Shown here: positions 23,090-35,700 of the stretch, piece by piece | Layout: every line of letters starts with the position of its first letter | How positions within the stretch are numbered: position 1 is the first letter of the stretch | DNA from: Paratinospora sagittata | Taxonomy: Eukaryota > Streptophyta > Magnoliopsida > Ranunculales > Menispermaceae | Direction: 5' to 3' | Length of the DNA: 64,000 nt | Assembly (NCBI GenBank): GCA_035771175.1 | Contig: CM069602.1 | Coordinates: 13,043,116-13,107,115, forward strand | Position numbers and translations under genes: made by a program | The notes under the pieces: model-generated | What the model was told of the DNA's origin: nothing | Seen by the model: the letters and a program-made list of their open reading frames with translations, nothing else | Databases searched by the model: none

Positions 23090-23940
23090 ATTAAGTTCAA
23101 TCAATAATGGAAAACTGAATAAAATTGGGTTTCTTTCAACAGTTTCAATACTTGCACACTCTGAAGAAGTTACAATTTCCTTAAATTTCCTTGTTTTTAT
23201 ATAAAGTTCAATGGTGGAAAACTGAGTGTTGGGCTTCTTTCAACAGTTTCACTACTTGTGCATTCTGAAGAAGTTACAATTTTGCAGTTGAAGGGTGCTT
23301 TTCCTTAAATTTCCTTGTTTTTATATAAAGTTCAATGGTGGAAAACTGAGTGTTGGGCTTCTTTCAACAGTTTCACTACTTGTGCATTCTGAAGAAGTTA
23401 CAATTTTGCAGTTGAAGGGTGCTTTTCCTTAAATTTCCTTGTTTTTATATAAAGTTCAATGGTGGAAAACTGAGTGTTGGGATCCTTTCAACAGTTTCAC
23501 TACTTGTGCATTCTGAAGAAGTTACAATTTTGCAGTTGAAGGGTGCTTTTCCTTAAATTTCCTTGTTTTTATATAAAGTTCAATGGTGGAAAACTAAATG
23601 TTGGGCTTCTTTCAACAGTTTCACTACTTGTGCACTCTGAACTAGTTACAATTTAGCAGTTGAAGGCTTTTCCTTAAATTTCCTTAAATTTCCTTGTTTT
23701 TATATAAAGTTCAATGGTGGAAAACTGAGTGTTGGGCTTCTTTCAACAGTTTCACTACTTGTGCATTCTGAAGAAGTTACAATTTTGCAGTTGAAGGGTG
23801 CTTTTCCTTAAATTTCCTTGTTTTTATATAAAGTTCAATGGTGGAAAACTGAATGTTGGGCTTCTTTCAACAGTATCACTACTTGTGCACTCTGAACTAG
23901 TTACAATTTAGCAGTTGAAGGCTTTCCTTAAATTTCTTTG
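23090..23940 (+). repeat. Tandem array of a 124-bp unit, about seven copies
   Basis: The word AAAGTTCAATGGTGG recurs at 23203, 23327, 23451, 23575, 23706 and 23830, giving spacings of 124, 124, 124, 131 and 124. A more divergent copy precedes them near 23090. The central copies are nearly identical. The array lies between the convergent 3' ends of the eS19 and TPX2-family genes. No coding frame runs through it. Confidence 0.92.
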
Positions 23941-24201
23941 TTGCTGCTGATATCTCAGTATTTTCACAAAATCAGAAAGATTTTTGGAAAATGGAAAGAA
24001 GCGGACGACCCCATGTTGAGTTGATTATCTGAAAATGCAATTAGAATTGATTGCTTGGATTAATACAAAAAGAAATGATTAAAAAAAAAAGAATCAATGA
24101 TCTTCAATGACCAATGAAGATAGAAAAACAAAGTATAAAAAAGTCTTATTTCTGTTGTTCCCATCCCCTTTCTCTCCCTCCCTTTTCTTCTTCTCTCTTC
24201 T

Positions 24202-27169
24202 TCATTGTTGCTGGGTGTTATAGATGTCAATATCATTCCAAGACATGCAGCACTTGATCTTCTTGTGCTGAGGAATCTGGAATTTGGGGTCTTTTGGTAT
24301 TGTTGGATGTTTTGATGACCTACAAAATCATACAAAAATAGCATAAATTTCCAAAGTTGCATTCTCTCTTAACAAAATATATCATCAATTCAAATCCGGT
24401 TTAATATTTATCACCTTTGTGGGATGAATGGTCTATCAAAATATGGCATAGGTTGAGCTCTTGGAACAAGCTCCTTCCTCAATCTCTTTATTTCTTCCTC
24501 TTCTTCTAACTGCAAGGACCAAAAACCAAATAAAGAAATATTTGATAAAATATAAAAAATAAGTCACTTTTGAATGTATTTATCATCCTATGTTTCTTCT
24601 ATTTTTCCACCTACCTTTTGCTGTCTCTCTCTTTCCATTCTGTATTGCTCAATGAAGTTCAACTTCTCAGAAACCTGCAATGAAAACAAAATTAAGGATA
24701 CCCTTTTAAGACTCTTCGGAACGAGAAGCGATATGTTTACAAGCTTATCTTCTTTGACAAACTTACATAATGGTCGAACTCAGCACGCTCCACCGCTCTT
24801 ACATCACTGTGAAGCTTCAAGTCAATTGGCCTTGTGCTTTCCTTCACCAGAGGCTTCGTGGGGCACTGGACAGAGTTCACCAAAATTTGGGAAATTAGCT
24901 AGCAAGTATACACAAACAATTCCATATGAATTTGAGTAGTATCAACTCAATTCTCAACTAATTCTCTAATTTCTATGTGTAAAAAAAATGTAATGGAAAC
25001 TCTATGTTTAATTTTCTGAGGTACAGACCAGGAAACATGCTAAAATGGGCAAGGAATACTTAGAAGAACAAGTGCATCAAAAGCAGACCCAACTCAAAAA
25101 ATTACCTAGTTGACAACTTCAGATGGGAAAAAAGAAATCAAGGGTACATGTTTTATCCAAATAGACCTTCACATGTTGAAAATTCATATAGAAACCAATC
25201 ACTTACATTCTCTAAATTAAAATGTTTCAAATTGGCTTCTGCACTCAAATGCTGAAGAAATATAGCTTTGTGCAGACACAAAATTAAAATTTAAAAGATT
25301 CATCTTTTGTTATCAGGTGTTCCGTTCCTCCACAAGTATAAGAAAAGATTGGATGGAGATTCAATAGAAAATATTTGCATATTTTTTAAACTAAGATTTT
25401 TTTTTCATAATTAATTGTACCCTAAAATAAAGCATCCTAACCTCTGGTTCATCTGTTGTCCATGGAAGGCCTTGCGCAATAGGTACCCGCAATTTCTCCT
25501 CCTCTGAAAACATCTCCTGCACCTTCTTCAGGAATTCTTCCTCTTTCGATCTCCCTCTTTGCTGGAACACAAAAAAAAAAAAATTGATTGGTTAACATTA
25601 AGCTTGTAAGAAATATTTCCTGTGAATGACAATCATATAAGTCATTATATTGATTCCACAGACTTAATTTCCATGCATCTGATGTTGAATAGCTGAAAGA
25701 AAATCAATAGGGTAGTGATGGGATCAATAATTAGTTCAAGTTTTTTCCACTATCAATAGCCTAATAATATCAATAATTAAGGCTAGAGAACTTTTTTCTT
25801 CTTTTACCTTGCAGCACCAAAATCAGTCAGAAACTAGTTCTTTTTTGAAAATATAAAGTGTTTCAATTATGACAATCTCAATAGTAGCAGTGGTTTTAGC
25901 CAAAATCCAATGATGGGTACCTCAGTTCTTAGCTTGAATGGCTGTTGGCGGGTGACCTTGTTTTGCTTCTTCTTCTTCCACTTGCTTCCACCAAATGTCC
26001 CTGTTGACTCTGCACTCTAAAGTTGCCCCAAAAAAAAAGAAAAAAAAAAGGATCAAAATCTCAGAATTCAAACATTTATATATTAATCATCAAGAGAACA
26101 CTGAGATGAATGAAATTCCTTACATTTCTTCGGCTCCTGCGGCCTCCCCCTGAACTCCGGCGGCTTGTAAAACTGCATCTCCAATTCAGAAACGAAGAAC
26201 AAGAGTGCAGTTAGAAATGAACTGGTAGCTTTATTTTCTTTCAGATCTAAAAAATTTAAATTGAATGCTTTCTCACCTTCCTCTACTACCGTCCAACGAA
26301 GACGAAACTCTGGAATCCATTCCAAAATTATCTGATGTGAAGAACAGTTCAGATGGAGAGAAGGAACCTAAGGAACCCTCTGTCTCAGGAGCCTTGATTT
26401 GCTGCATGCCCGGCAACGGTAACGCCCACTGCAATCCCTTCTTACAATCTCCTTCCCCTTCATCTTCTTTCCCTTTTGATTCCTTCGGAATCGAATTAAG
26501 CCTCTCAAAAGCCCGAATCAAATGCTTCACCATTCCATCTTCTGGAATGCTATTCCTGGCTTCTTCAAGCAACTTGTCCCTCCTCCTCTTAATCGCCGCT
26601 GTACCCATTTCATCCGCCGACTTGCTTGGTTCATTTAAGGAATCCTTACCCTCCTCTCCCGATCCATCCACTGTTTCGAAGTTTTCTAATCCTGGGCTCT
26701 TCTCTTTCTCTCCATTCTCAGCTCTTACACAGATCTTTACTTCTTCTTCTTCTTCTTCTTTGAAGTCCCGACCATTCTCCTGATCTTTCTCAACACTGCT
26801 TCGACTCCGAAAGAACTCCTCCTGTGATACTCTCAGATTCTGGTAAGCAATGCAAGGGCACTTCTTGAGATCACCCCCCAATTTTTCTTTGCATTTGCAG
26901 GTCGCATCCGATGACGATGCGGGCCGAACTTTTGGGTTCTTCTTGGCCACTATGAACTTCCTTTCGCGGCCCTTGTTACGGGGCGAGATCATCTGATTCG
27001 GGTTCTTCTGCGCCGATTTCTTCGCTGCTGATTTGATTATTGGGGAACTTCCGATCTTCTTCATTGGGCTTGTAGTAGAATGATTTGGATTGTGATTCTC
27101 AGACATCATCATCGTTGTCGTCATCTGAGATCGAGATGCTGCTGCAGGTGGGTCTTTTACTGGTGTCAT
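24202..27169 (-). CDS. TPX2-domain microtubule-associated protein
   Basis: Eight coding exons, read right to left: 27169-26277, 26172-26124, 26016-25921, 25561-25442, 24865-24767, 24674-24615, 24509-24415 and 24319-24202. They total 1,530 bases, or 509 residues. All introns fit GT-AG and the frame closes. Residues 1-298 are a low-complexity, Lys/Glu/Ser-rich region with a Cys-containing stretch (CKCKEKLGG, CPCIAYQ). The TPX2-family C-terminus follows: VTRQQPFKLRTE (about 335-346), EFLKKVQEMFSEEEKLRVP, EKLNFIEQYRMERERQ, EEIKRLRKELVPRAQPMP and YFDRPFIP. Proteins of this family bind microtubules, and several act in spindle or nucleus-associated arrays; the C-terminal region is the microtubule-binding part. 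The exact paralogue cannot be named here. The exon 3 acceptor was set by frame, choosing the upstream of two nearby AGs. Confidence 0.9.
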
Positions 27170-27340
27170 TTCCGGCGAGAAATCGATCGGAAGATCACCG
27201 GAAAAGATGGGAAGATGGCCGGAGTTGGAGTGGATTTGTTGATCGGAGTTGTGGAGAGGTTTTGGGAGCGTTAAAGATGACTGACTGACTGACTCTCTGT
27301 GTTCTTCTTTGTTTCTTGAACCAGTGAGGGATTAAGGAAG
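27170..27340 (-). promoter_or_regulatory. Putative 5' leader and core promoter of the TPX2-family gene
   Basis: The sequence upstream of the ATG at 27169 is purine/pyrimidine-skewed and GC-richer than the region beyond 27360. It carries a short (ACTG)n-like run near 27280-27296. No clear TATA box was seen. Limits are approximate. Confidence 0.3.
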
Positions 27341-28060
27341 GGGCGCCAGAGGTGGAAGAAAAAATGAACGTTAGAAACGCTCTGTAACGGCTAGTTTTTT
27401 TGGTTGGTAATATGAGTTTGGGACCGTCGGATTTTTAATTTGAATTTTGGGTCGATCTTTGTCGTTGGATTTAAGGGCCGAGTTCGGCGATGGCAATGGA
27501 CTCCTATTTATTTTTGGGGCCGATTGGTGACCGTTATATTTTGCTTGATAAAATTTCGCTATTTTACGGAAACGCCCTTATGGAGTTTAATTTTGCTGGA
27601 ACAATTTAATTTTTTTTTGAATTATTTCTAATTAAATTAAGCAATGTTATTAAAAAGAATGTTATATTTGGTTTATGTTGTTTTGGGCAATTCTTAATGT
27701 GGCAATAATGGTAAATCTGATACTATATGATTTGAATGGTCTATCAGTTTCTCTCTATTTTCATGTAAAATATGATTTAAAATAAGGACAATAATCATGT
27801 GTATTTATTTAAAAGCCTAATATATATATATATATTTTCAAAATGGTTATCTTGCATACTTGTGTTGAGAAATGGCGAGAAGTAATTGAACATAAGTGGT
27901 ATATTCTTTGTACCAAGTAGCTCATAGATTAAGTAAGCATGCTTTGTTGTTTGATTTTGTTCATGTGTTGTGTGAGGAAATTCGTAGCTCCTACTATAAA
28001 TGACATTAGTTTTTAAGGAGGCATCTTCTCCTTTTTTTTCTCTTGAACAAAGTCCTGCTC
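27341..28060. other. Intergenic DNA upstream of the TPX2-family gene
   Basis: AT-rich sequence with a short (TA)n run near 27822-27836. No gene or known repeat is recognised. Confidence 0.4.
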
Positions 28061-28545
28061 AATTTAAAAAAAAGAGTGGTGTATCCTTTAGTTTACAAGT
28101 TGGAGGTCCTAGGTCCAAGTACCTGAATGAATTTAGGACATAGTTCTTGCAGTGAGATTATGCTTACGTAGGTTAGCCAAGAATTAATAAAATAGCTAGA
28201 ATGGTTCGGTTTGGTCTTGGATGACCGAACAAAAAACCTTGTGTTCCGTTGCGCAACAACACTATAACACCAACTTCCTTTTCTTGCAAACTCCTCACTC
28301 TTCTTTCCCCTTCTTCCTTTGAGGCTTTAACAACTCATTTAAACACCCTACTTGAGGCCAGTCCAAAGTCAGGTAGAAGTTTGCTAGTCTACATGATCTA
28401 CTCGTCTTATGTCACCTTCAAGATTTTTCTTCAAACAACGTTTTTAAGAAATTGGAGTATTTTAACCCTTCTTTATCATTAATGTTTCTTATACGAGAGG
28501 ACTATTACAATCTACCTTCCTTAAAGAACATAGCGTCACCGAAGA
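28060..28545 (-). repeat. Possible minus-strand LTR fragment
   Basis: On the minus strand, 28545-28500 reads like a polypurine tract followed by an LTR start (AAGGAAGGTAGAT then TGTAATAGTCC). This resembles the 3' junction of plant Ty3 elements. No partner LTR or coding part is present, so the call is weak. Confidence 0.25.
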
Positions 28546-28978
28546 TTTATCATATGCAAAAGTCAGCTTTGAAACCAATTGTTTTAACCCTTAATTATGG
28601 CTACATTATCTAATTGGAGTATCATGCTTACAGATTTTTCAAGCTTCATATATACTCTTTGATACAAGATTGGAGGTACGACCAAAGGACACAACCCTGT
28701 AAATATGTCATATATTGTTCAAGTTTTGTGTAACAAATCTAGTGAATTGAAGCCATGCCAACTGTATTTATTCACCAAAAATCTTTCCATCATCCAAATG
28801 AATGCATTAGCCAAGCTAAGTACTAGATTCTCTCATAAGAAATAATCTTTCCAAACATCCAAGCACCAAAACAGCAAGAGTATGAATGATCATTTGCCAT
28901 GCAACCAATTCTTTAATTGGTTTTAATATTTCATGTACATGTGCTATTTAATTACATGATTCTATTGAATGTATGATA

Positions 28979-31415
28979 TGTAACGACCCACTTTTCGCAT
29001 GTGACGTCATGATGACGTAAAATGCCCAACGCAAAGTCTTGTGCACGTGATTGATATGTATAATACTCGTATATTGTGTGTATACGAAGTATTTTGATGT
29101 ATTTTTGTGTTTGCTATGTGTTAGTGTGTATGTGTAAGTCAAAATATGTGTATATGTATGTATTTTAGGGCCATTGGTACCCTAGGAGGCTAGTCGCATC
29201 ATAAAATGCCCAACACTAGAAAAAAAAAATTCAGATTTGGGTGCAAGAAGTGCGTTCCTCGGTGGGCCTGAAATGTTTTAAGATTTGATTGAAGAGGCGG
29301 TTTGTGCATGTTGCTCAATAGGTGGCACGAACATTTGATGCCATTTTGAGCTGATTTAGACCCGTTATGAGCTTGTTGGCAAGCTAAATTACATGTTTTG
29401 GCAAGTTAATTGAGCAATTTTAGCTCATTCTTGACTTGCTGGATTGAAAGACTTGTAGAGAAAGGAAGAGGAAGAAGAATGGAGAAGAGCAACTAGGAGC
29501 TCCAAAAATCCAAGGTGAGTTTGGGTTATTTTGAGCTAGAAGTTGCATATTTGAGTTCCTTTCTTCATCTTGTATCACATATATAACATGCAAATGATTT
29601 CCTATGGTTAGAACTGAACCTGGAAAATGAGGTTGTTGTGCTGGATTTTGATCAAATTGGTGGATTAAACCTTGGGAGAATGCTTGCTGGATAATTGGTA
29701 AGTAATTGATGTTAATTTCCTTGAATTTCTATGGCTGAAATGGGAATTTCAGACCTTGATGGGTAAGGGTTTGGAACCCATTTTCAGTGATTTAATTGAG
29801 GCTGGTGAATGGATGCTATGGACTAGATTTGAGTGAATTAGAAGCTCAAATCATGGTTGGTTGAATTCTTGTCCATTGGTGAGTGTTTTGATATGTAAAA
29901 CACTGATTTTTCAGTGACTGATTTGGATTGTTTATTGTGTTTAATTGTTGGAAAACTGACCTTGAGTAATTTGTAATGGTGAATTTCAGAATTTGAGATA
30001 TAGAATTGGGGCAATTTTGAGTGTGGTGATGAGCACAAATCTGGTTCATGAGCTGGGAATTTACAGAATTGGGAATACATTTGTAAGATGCTTCTTAATG
30101 TATTGAGATTAATTTGATGAATCAATGAGTAATTAGTGATTACATGATTAATTTGATAAGTAATTGAATGAATTCATGTATGATGTGTTGCCATGTTACA
30201 TTGCGGAGATTTGAGTATTGAATTTGTGAAATTGTGAGTTTGGTGATGGGTACAAGTTGAATACTTGTGCTGGAAAGTTAGAGAATTTGGGGGAAATCAA
30301 ATGTATATTGTGAATTGATGAATTAGTGACTAATTGGTGATTTAATTGAATGATCAAGTGATTAAATTCATTTTGCTGGAATTCATTTGTGTGTGTGCAA
30401 TGTGTAATTTGCAGTGGGTTGATTATGAATTGGATGATGATTTGTGAACACAATTGAAGTATTGGTGAATTGGCGAAGATTTGTGGACTTGGGCAAAATT
30501 TTGTGGTTGTGAGTATTTCTCACTTTAATTCTCCATTTATAGCGTTGTATATATGAAATTCAATTCTTGAATGATATGCATTATATTATATATGTGCATT
30601 GTATTTATGATCATGAGCACGGATTTTATGCATTGGAATGGCCTTAGGTATTTAGAATTAAATACCTTAGTATTGAATTTCTTTCTATTTACTTGTTCTT
30701 TGGGGAAAAGTGCCAACGAAGTACTTGGATTGGTACTTTGTGAAAATGACTTTTTGAATAACTGAGGAATGTAAGGGTAGAAGGATTAGTTGGATAACTT
30801 ATTGGTTTGAAACCATGGCGCAGTGGGGGAAGTGTAGGCAATGTTATCCTGATGTGACATACTGTTGAGGCTTTTTTACATATCTTTTATGAAAATGATG
30901 CATAATTATATCTTTAGTTTGGAAGCATGTATCATATATTTCATTGATGCATTTAAATTTAACCATGTTATTTCAAGTAACATACATGTTTTACATAAAT
31001 GCATATGTGGAGATTTTAGTGAAAGGTATTCACTGATCTAGTTGAGCTCATTCCATTTTTCTTTATATTTTCAGGATCAGATCGTAAAAGAAAGGGGAAG
31101 GGTTAAAGTTGGTATAGCTTGCCTTACTTCTCTTATATGTGAGTTTTGATTTGTACATGGGGAAATGGTAGAAGATATTTATGTTTAAACTTTTGTTATT
31201 GTATATAATTATCACAGATACTATGGTATATAACATCTAGTTCGTAATAAAATTTTGATCTGTATTTAATTCAATTATCCTGATCATATACGGATGATGT
31301 CTTTGGATCGTATGTAACTTTCTGTGTAGAGGCTTATCGGTACCTCAGACTTTGTCGGGTTGTGACATTATCTGGGGTACTGTGCCGGTCATGATGTCAC
31401 CCGGGAAGGGCGACA
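28979..31415 (+). repeat. 5' LTR of the older Ty3 element
   Basis: It is 2,437 bp with TG...CA ends, directly followed by a tRNA primer site. A segment near 29745-29785 is absent from the 3' copy. Confidence 0.93.
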
Positions 31416-31419
31416 ATAT

Positions 31420-31434
31420 TGGTATCAGAGCCTG
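31420..31434 (+). other. Primer-binding site for initiator Met-tRNA
   Basis: TGGTATCAGAGCCTG lies four bases after the 5' LTR and matches the complement of the initiator tRNA-Met 3' end. Confidence 0.9.
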
Positions 31435-31624
31435 AAGTTTAGAATACCTACGTTCAAGTTATAAAAACTTTAAGAAAGATAAAAGCTTTAGAATATTATG
31501 TTTTGATTGTATGGGTATTATATGGGTAGTTAGATTATGAATCATCCATAGTATGTTATCCTGCCTGATGTATTTTGCCATTGAAATTTCAGCTTTTTGA
31601 AGAAGGGCAAAATCAAGGTAAGCA

Positions 31625-32740
31625 ATGGACCCTAGCGATCAAGATAGGTTTAAGAGGTTGGAGGAAATGTTTACTATCTAGCAACAACAGAATGCTCAAT
31701 TCCTTGAGATGATTACCAAGCTGCAACAAGATAGGCCACGTGTTGATGCACCTGCTGTTCAAGGTGTGGGCACTAGTAGTGTTGGTGCCATGGCTGTCAC
31801 TCCTCCTGCTGAAATTACTGTACCGACTCCTGAGTCTGGTGAAGACATTGAGGAGAAGAAACGGTACGAGAAAGTGATGAAAGCATTCAAGATACGAGAA
31901 CCTCCAACATTTTCAGGCAGTTTGAAGCTTGAGGATGCTGAGAGTTGGATTCAGCGCATTGAGGTCATCCTTAACGATATGCAGGCTCTAGACAGAGACA
32001 GAGTTCGTTTGGCTAGATTTAAGTTGGCTGATGCGGCTGATAAATGGTGGGAAACTACTCAGAGATCTATTGGTGAGACCAAGGCTTGGATGAGATTTAA
32101 GGAATTGTTTTATGCTACTTAATACCCGCGATCAGAGGTTGATCGGAGACGAAATGAGTTCATTCAGTTGACTCAGGGTAGTAAATCAGTTCGAGAGTAC
32201 GAGCATGAGTTTAACAGACTCTCACTCTTTGCTCTGGAGTTAGTGCCTACCGATGCTTTGAGGATGGCGAGATTGAGGGATGGTTTCCAGGATCAGATTC
32301 GACAGGGGTTAGCTTTGGCTGGTGTGTCGACTTATGATCAGGCTTTGATGCAGGCTATGGATTTTGAGACTGCTGAGGCTGTGGTGAGATCTAAGACGAC
32401 GACTATTCCGCCAGTACCTGTATTTCCTTCTGCTTCATCATTTCCATCGTCAGGAAAGTTCAAGAAGAAGTGGAACAAGAAGCCCTGGATAAATATAAGA
32501 AGCCCAAGTCTAGTGGTGGATTTTCTGGAGTTGATTCATTTGTTGCTCCTGCTTCTGTAGCATCTGTTCCAGCAGTGTACAGTAAGGGAGATCATACTCC
32601 AGTAAGATCACAGAGTCAGTCACAGATTGCATCATCAGTTCCGAGACCCGTTATTACTTGCTTCAGATGTGGTGTGAAAGGCCACAAGGCTAATCAGTGT
32701 TCTGCACCGAGGCAATTTTCTGCTCCAGCTATTTCTGTTG
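31625..32740 (+). pseudogene. gag of the older Ty3 element, with stops and a frameshift
   Basis: The frame opens with ATG at 31625 and meets TAG at 31679. The body (31709-32122 and 32168 onward) has capsid-like words: PPTFSGSLKLEDAESWIQRI, then after a TAA (32120-32122) REYEHEFNRLSLFA and MARLRDGFQDQIRQGL. A frameshift near 32480 leads to a CCHC zinc knuckle, CFRCGVKGHKANQC (about 32660-32700). Unlike the minus-strand element, this copy keeps the whole gag, so it shows what that element has lost. Confidence 0.85.
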
Positions 32741-35700
32741 CATCTGGTACGAGGAAGCAAGTTAAGGCAGTGACTGAACCAGATCTTAATGCCAGCAAGA
32801 ATCTGATTGAGGGTATGATTTCTATTTGTGATATAATGTTGCATGTGTTGATTGATTCTGGTTCTACTTTATCATTCATATCTGGATATGTGGTCGATAG
32901 ACTTAAATTGCCTGTGGTTAGAGCTAGTACACCTTTGATTTTGAGTACAACTACGGGTGAGAGAATCTACCCAGATATGATTTGCATGAATTTTGTGGTC
33001 AAATATGAGGACCTAGAAATGATTGTGAACCTTAGGGTGTTAGAGTTCCTCGATTTTGATGTTATTTTGGGTATGGACTGGTTGGAGGCGTATCACGCCC
33101 AAGTGGATTGTTTCCATAAGCAAATTGTATTACAGATCCATGGGCGGCCATCAGTTGTCTACAGAGGTATGACTTATACCAGACCACCTACCCGAGGCAG
33201 ACTGGCTACTGATGTAGAAACTGCACTCATGGCTAGTATTAGGCCATTGGAAGAAAAGGATCAAGGCATTCAGATTTCTGATATTCCAGTAGTGAGTGAA
33301 TTTTCCAATGTGTTTCCTGATGATTTACCGGGGTTACCACCCAAGAGGGAAATTGACTTCATTATTGAGCTAATGCTTGGTACTAAACCTATCTCTATTC
33401 CACCTTATCGGATGGCACCGAAGGAGTTGCAAGAACTCAAGGTGTAGGTAGAAGAGCTTTTGAACAAAGGGTTTATTAACCCTAGTATGTCACCTTGGGG
33501 TGCACAGTTTTTTTTGTGAAAAAGAAAGACGGGAGTTTGAGATTGTGTATAAATTACCGTCAGCTGAACAAAGTCACCATTAAGAACAAATATCATCTAC
33601 CTCGCATTAATGATCTATTTGATCAGTTAAATGGTGCCAAATTTTTCTCTAAGATTGATTTGAGATCAGGCTATCATCAGTTGAGGATTAGAGAAGAAGA
33701 TGTCCCGAAGACTGCCTTCAGGACGAGATATGGTCATTATGAATTTCTGGTCATGCCATTTGGGCAGACGAACGCACCTGCGATGTTTATGGATTTGATG
33801 CAGAGGGTGTTTAGATCTAGATCATTTCATCATTGTCTTTATTGACGATATTATGATATATTCCAAAACACGTGAGGAGCATGAGCAGCACCTCCAGAAC
33901 ACATTGCATACATTAAAAGAGCATAGGCTATATGCTAAACTCAGCAAATGTGAGTTTTGGATAAATGAGGTGAAATTTTTAGGTTATGTGGTTAGTGCTG
34001 AAGGTATTTTTGTTGATTCTGCTAAGGTCGAGGCAATTATAAATTGGCCAAGACCAACCACAGTGACAGAGATTCGCAGTTTTTTGGGTCTGGCTGGTTA
34101 TTACAGAAGGTTTGTGGAGGGTTTTTCCAAATTGGCTACTCCACTTACTAGGTTAACTCAGAAAAATGTGCCATATGTGTGGACTTCAGCATGTGAGGAT
34201 GCTTTCAATGAACTGAAGAAAAAGTTGACTACTGCACCGATTTTAGTGCTCCCAGAACCTGGAAAAGAGTTAGTGATTTACACTGATGCGTCACATGCAG
34301 GTTTGGGCTGTGTATTGATGTAGAAGGGTAGAGTAATTGCTTATGCATCTAGACAGTTGAAGGTGCATGCGAAAAACTACCATGTGCATGATTTGGAGTA
34401 GGCAGCAATAGTTTTTGCATTGAAATTGTGGAGGCATTATGTCACGACGACCCTGACGTAGGCTGACGTCATGACCGGCACAATGTATTATACACTGTAC
34501 ATACTCATATACAATATACGATACACTGTCAGCCTCAACGGACATTCACAAAAATTCCCAATATACCACAAATCAAATCAAATCAAATATATTAAATGAT
34601 TATTCCACTCACATTCATTCCATTCATTCCACAAATTAAATTCTCACCTGATAAATATCTATGATAATCTCATTCCATCATCCCAAGCATTATATAATAT
34701 TACCACACAACCCATTTAGGTGATAGTATATCTATAGTGTGTGATATTATACATATCAAAATAACAAACATATAACCTATTTCCTCCAAGCATACATACA
34801 CATACCAGACGAAGGCTCACGTGATTATCACTCACCGATTTTTCCTTTTCCCTTCGACTCAATACCTGAAATATTGAAGGAAATGGAGTGAGCAAACAAC
34901 AGCTCAGTGAATATAGTTCCTGACATGACAATCGCATGCATTTTAGGAAACATGGAATATCAAATCAATTTAAAACATTTCAAAAGCACATATGCACCGC
35001 AGTGTCTAGTACCCCCGGGATGTGATGGGTACGCATACCCCAGCCGTTATATACCACATAATATTGTCACATCCCAGTACATAACCCACCGCAGTGTCTA
35101 GTACCCCCGGGATCATTTGTCCACACTATTCATTCTGGGGTGTGACACATTACCTCTATGGGGAAAGGTTCACATTGTATTCAGACCATAAGAGTTTGAA
35201 ATACTTGTTTGACCAGAAGGAACTGAATATGAGACAGCGTAGATGGTTGGAATTCCTAAAGGATTATGACTTCACTCTGGAATATCATCCTGGAAAAGCC
35301 AACGTTGTAGCTGATGCATTGAGCAGGAAACGTGTTGAGACAGGTGTGGTAACATGTCAGATGGCCCATAAGTGGCCACTTTTGGAGTGAGTGACTATGA
35401 TGAGTGTCCTCTCTATGGCTCCACATGTTGATATTTGTGCTCAGATGCATATTCAGTTGACAGATTCTCATATTCAGAGAATTAAGGAGATGCAGCAACA
35501 TGATCCTGATCTTGGTATGTATGATTCTTGGGCGGATAGTACGAACAGAGTTGAGTGGCAGAGAGGTCCAGATGGTGTCTTGCGTTATCAGGGGAGGTTA
35601 TGGGTACCCACAGATAGAGAATTGAGGGCAGAGTTGTTACAGAAGGCACACAGATCTCAGTATACCATTCACCCAGGGTCTACTAAAATGTATCATGATA

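Noticed and set aside
23090..23940. A CRISPR-like array
   Set aside because: The unit is a 124-bp tandem repeat without variable spacers, and the genome is a plant nuclear genome.
26265..26783. 172-codon plus-strand open frame
   Set aside because: It is antisense to exon 1 of the TPX2-family gene, whose opposite frame has family-specific content and proper splicing.
29838..30453. Minus-strand open frames repeated at 37806-38421
   Set aside because: They lie in the LTRs of the older Ty3 element, occur in both, and lack any domain.
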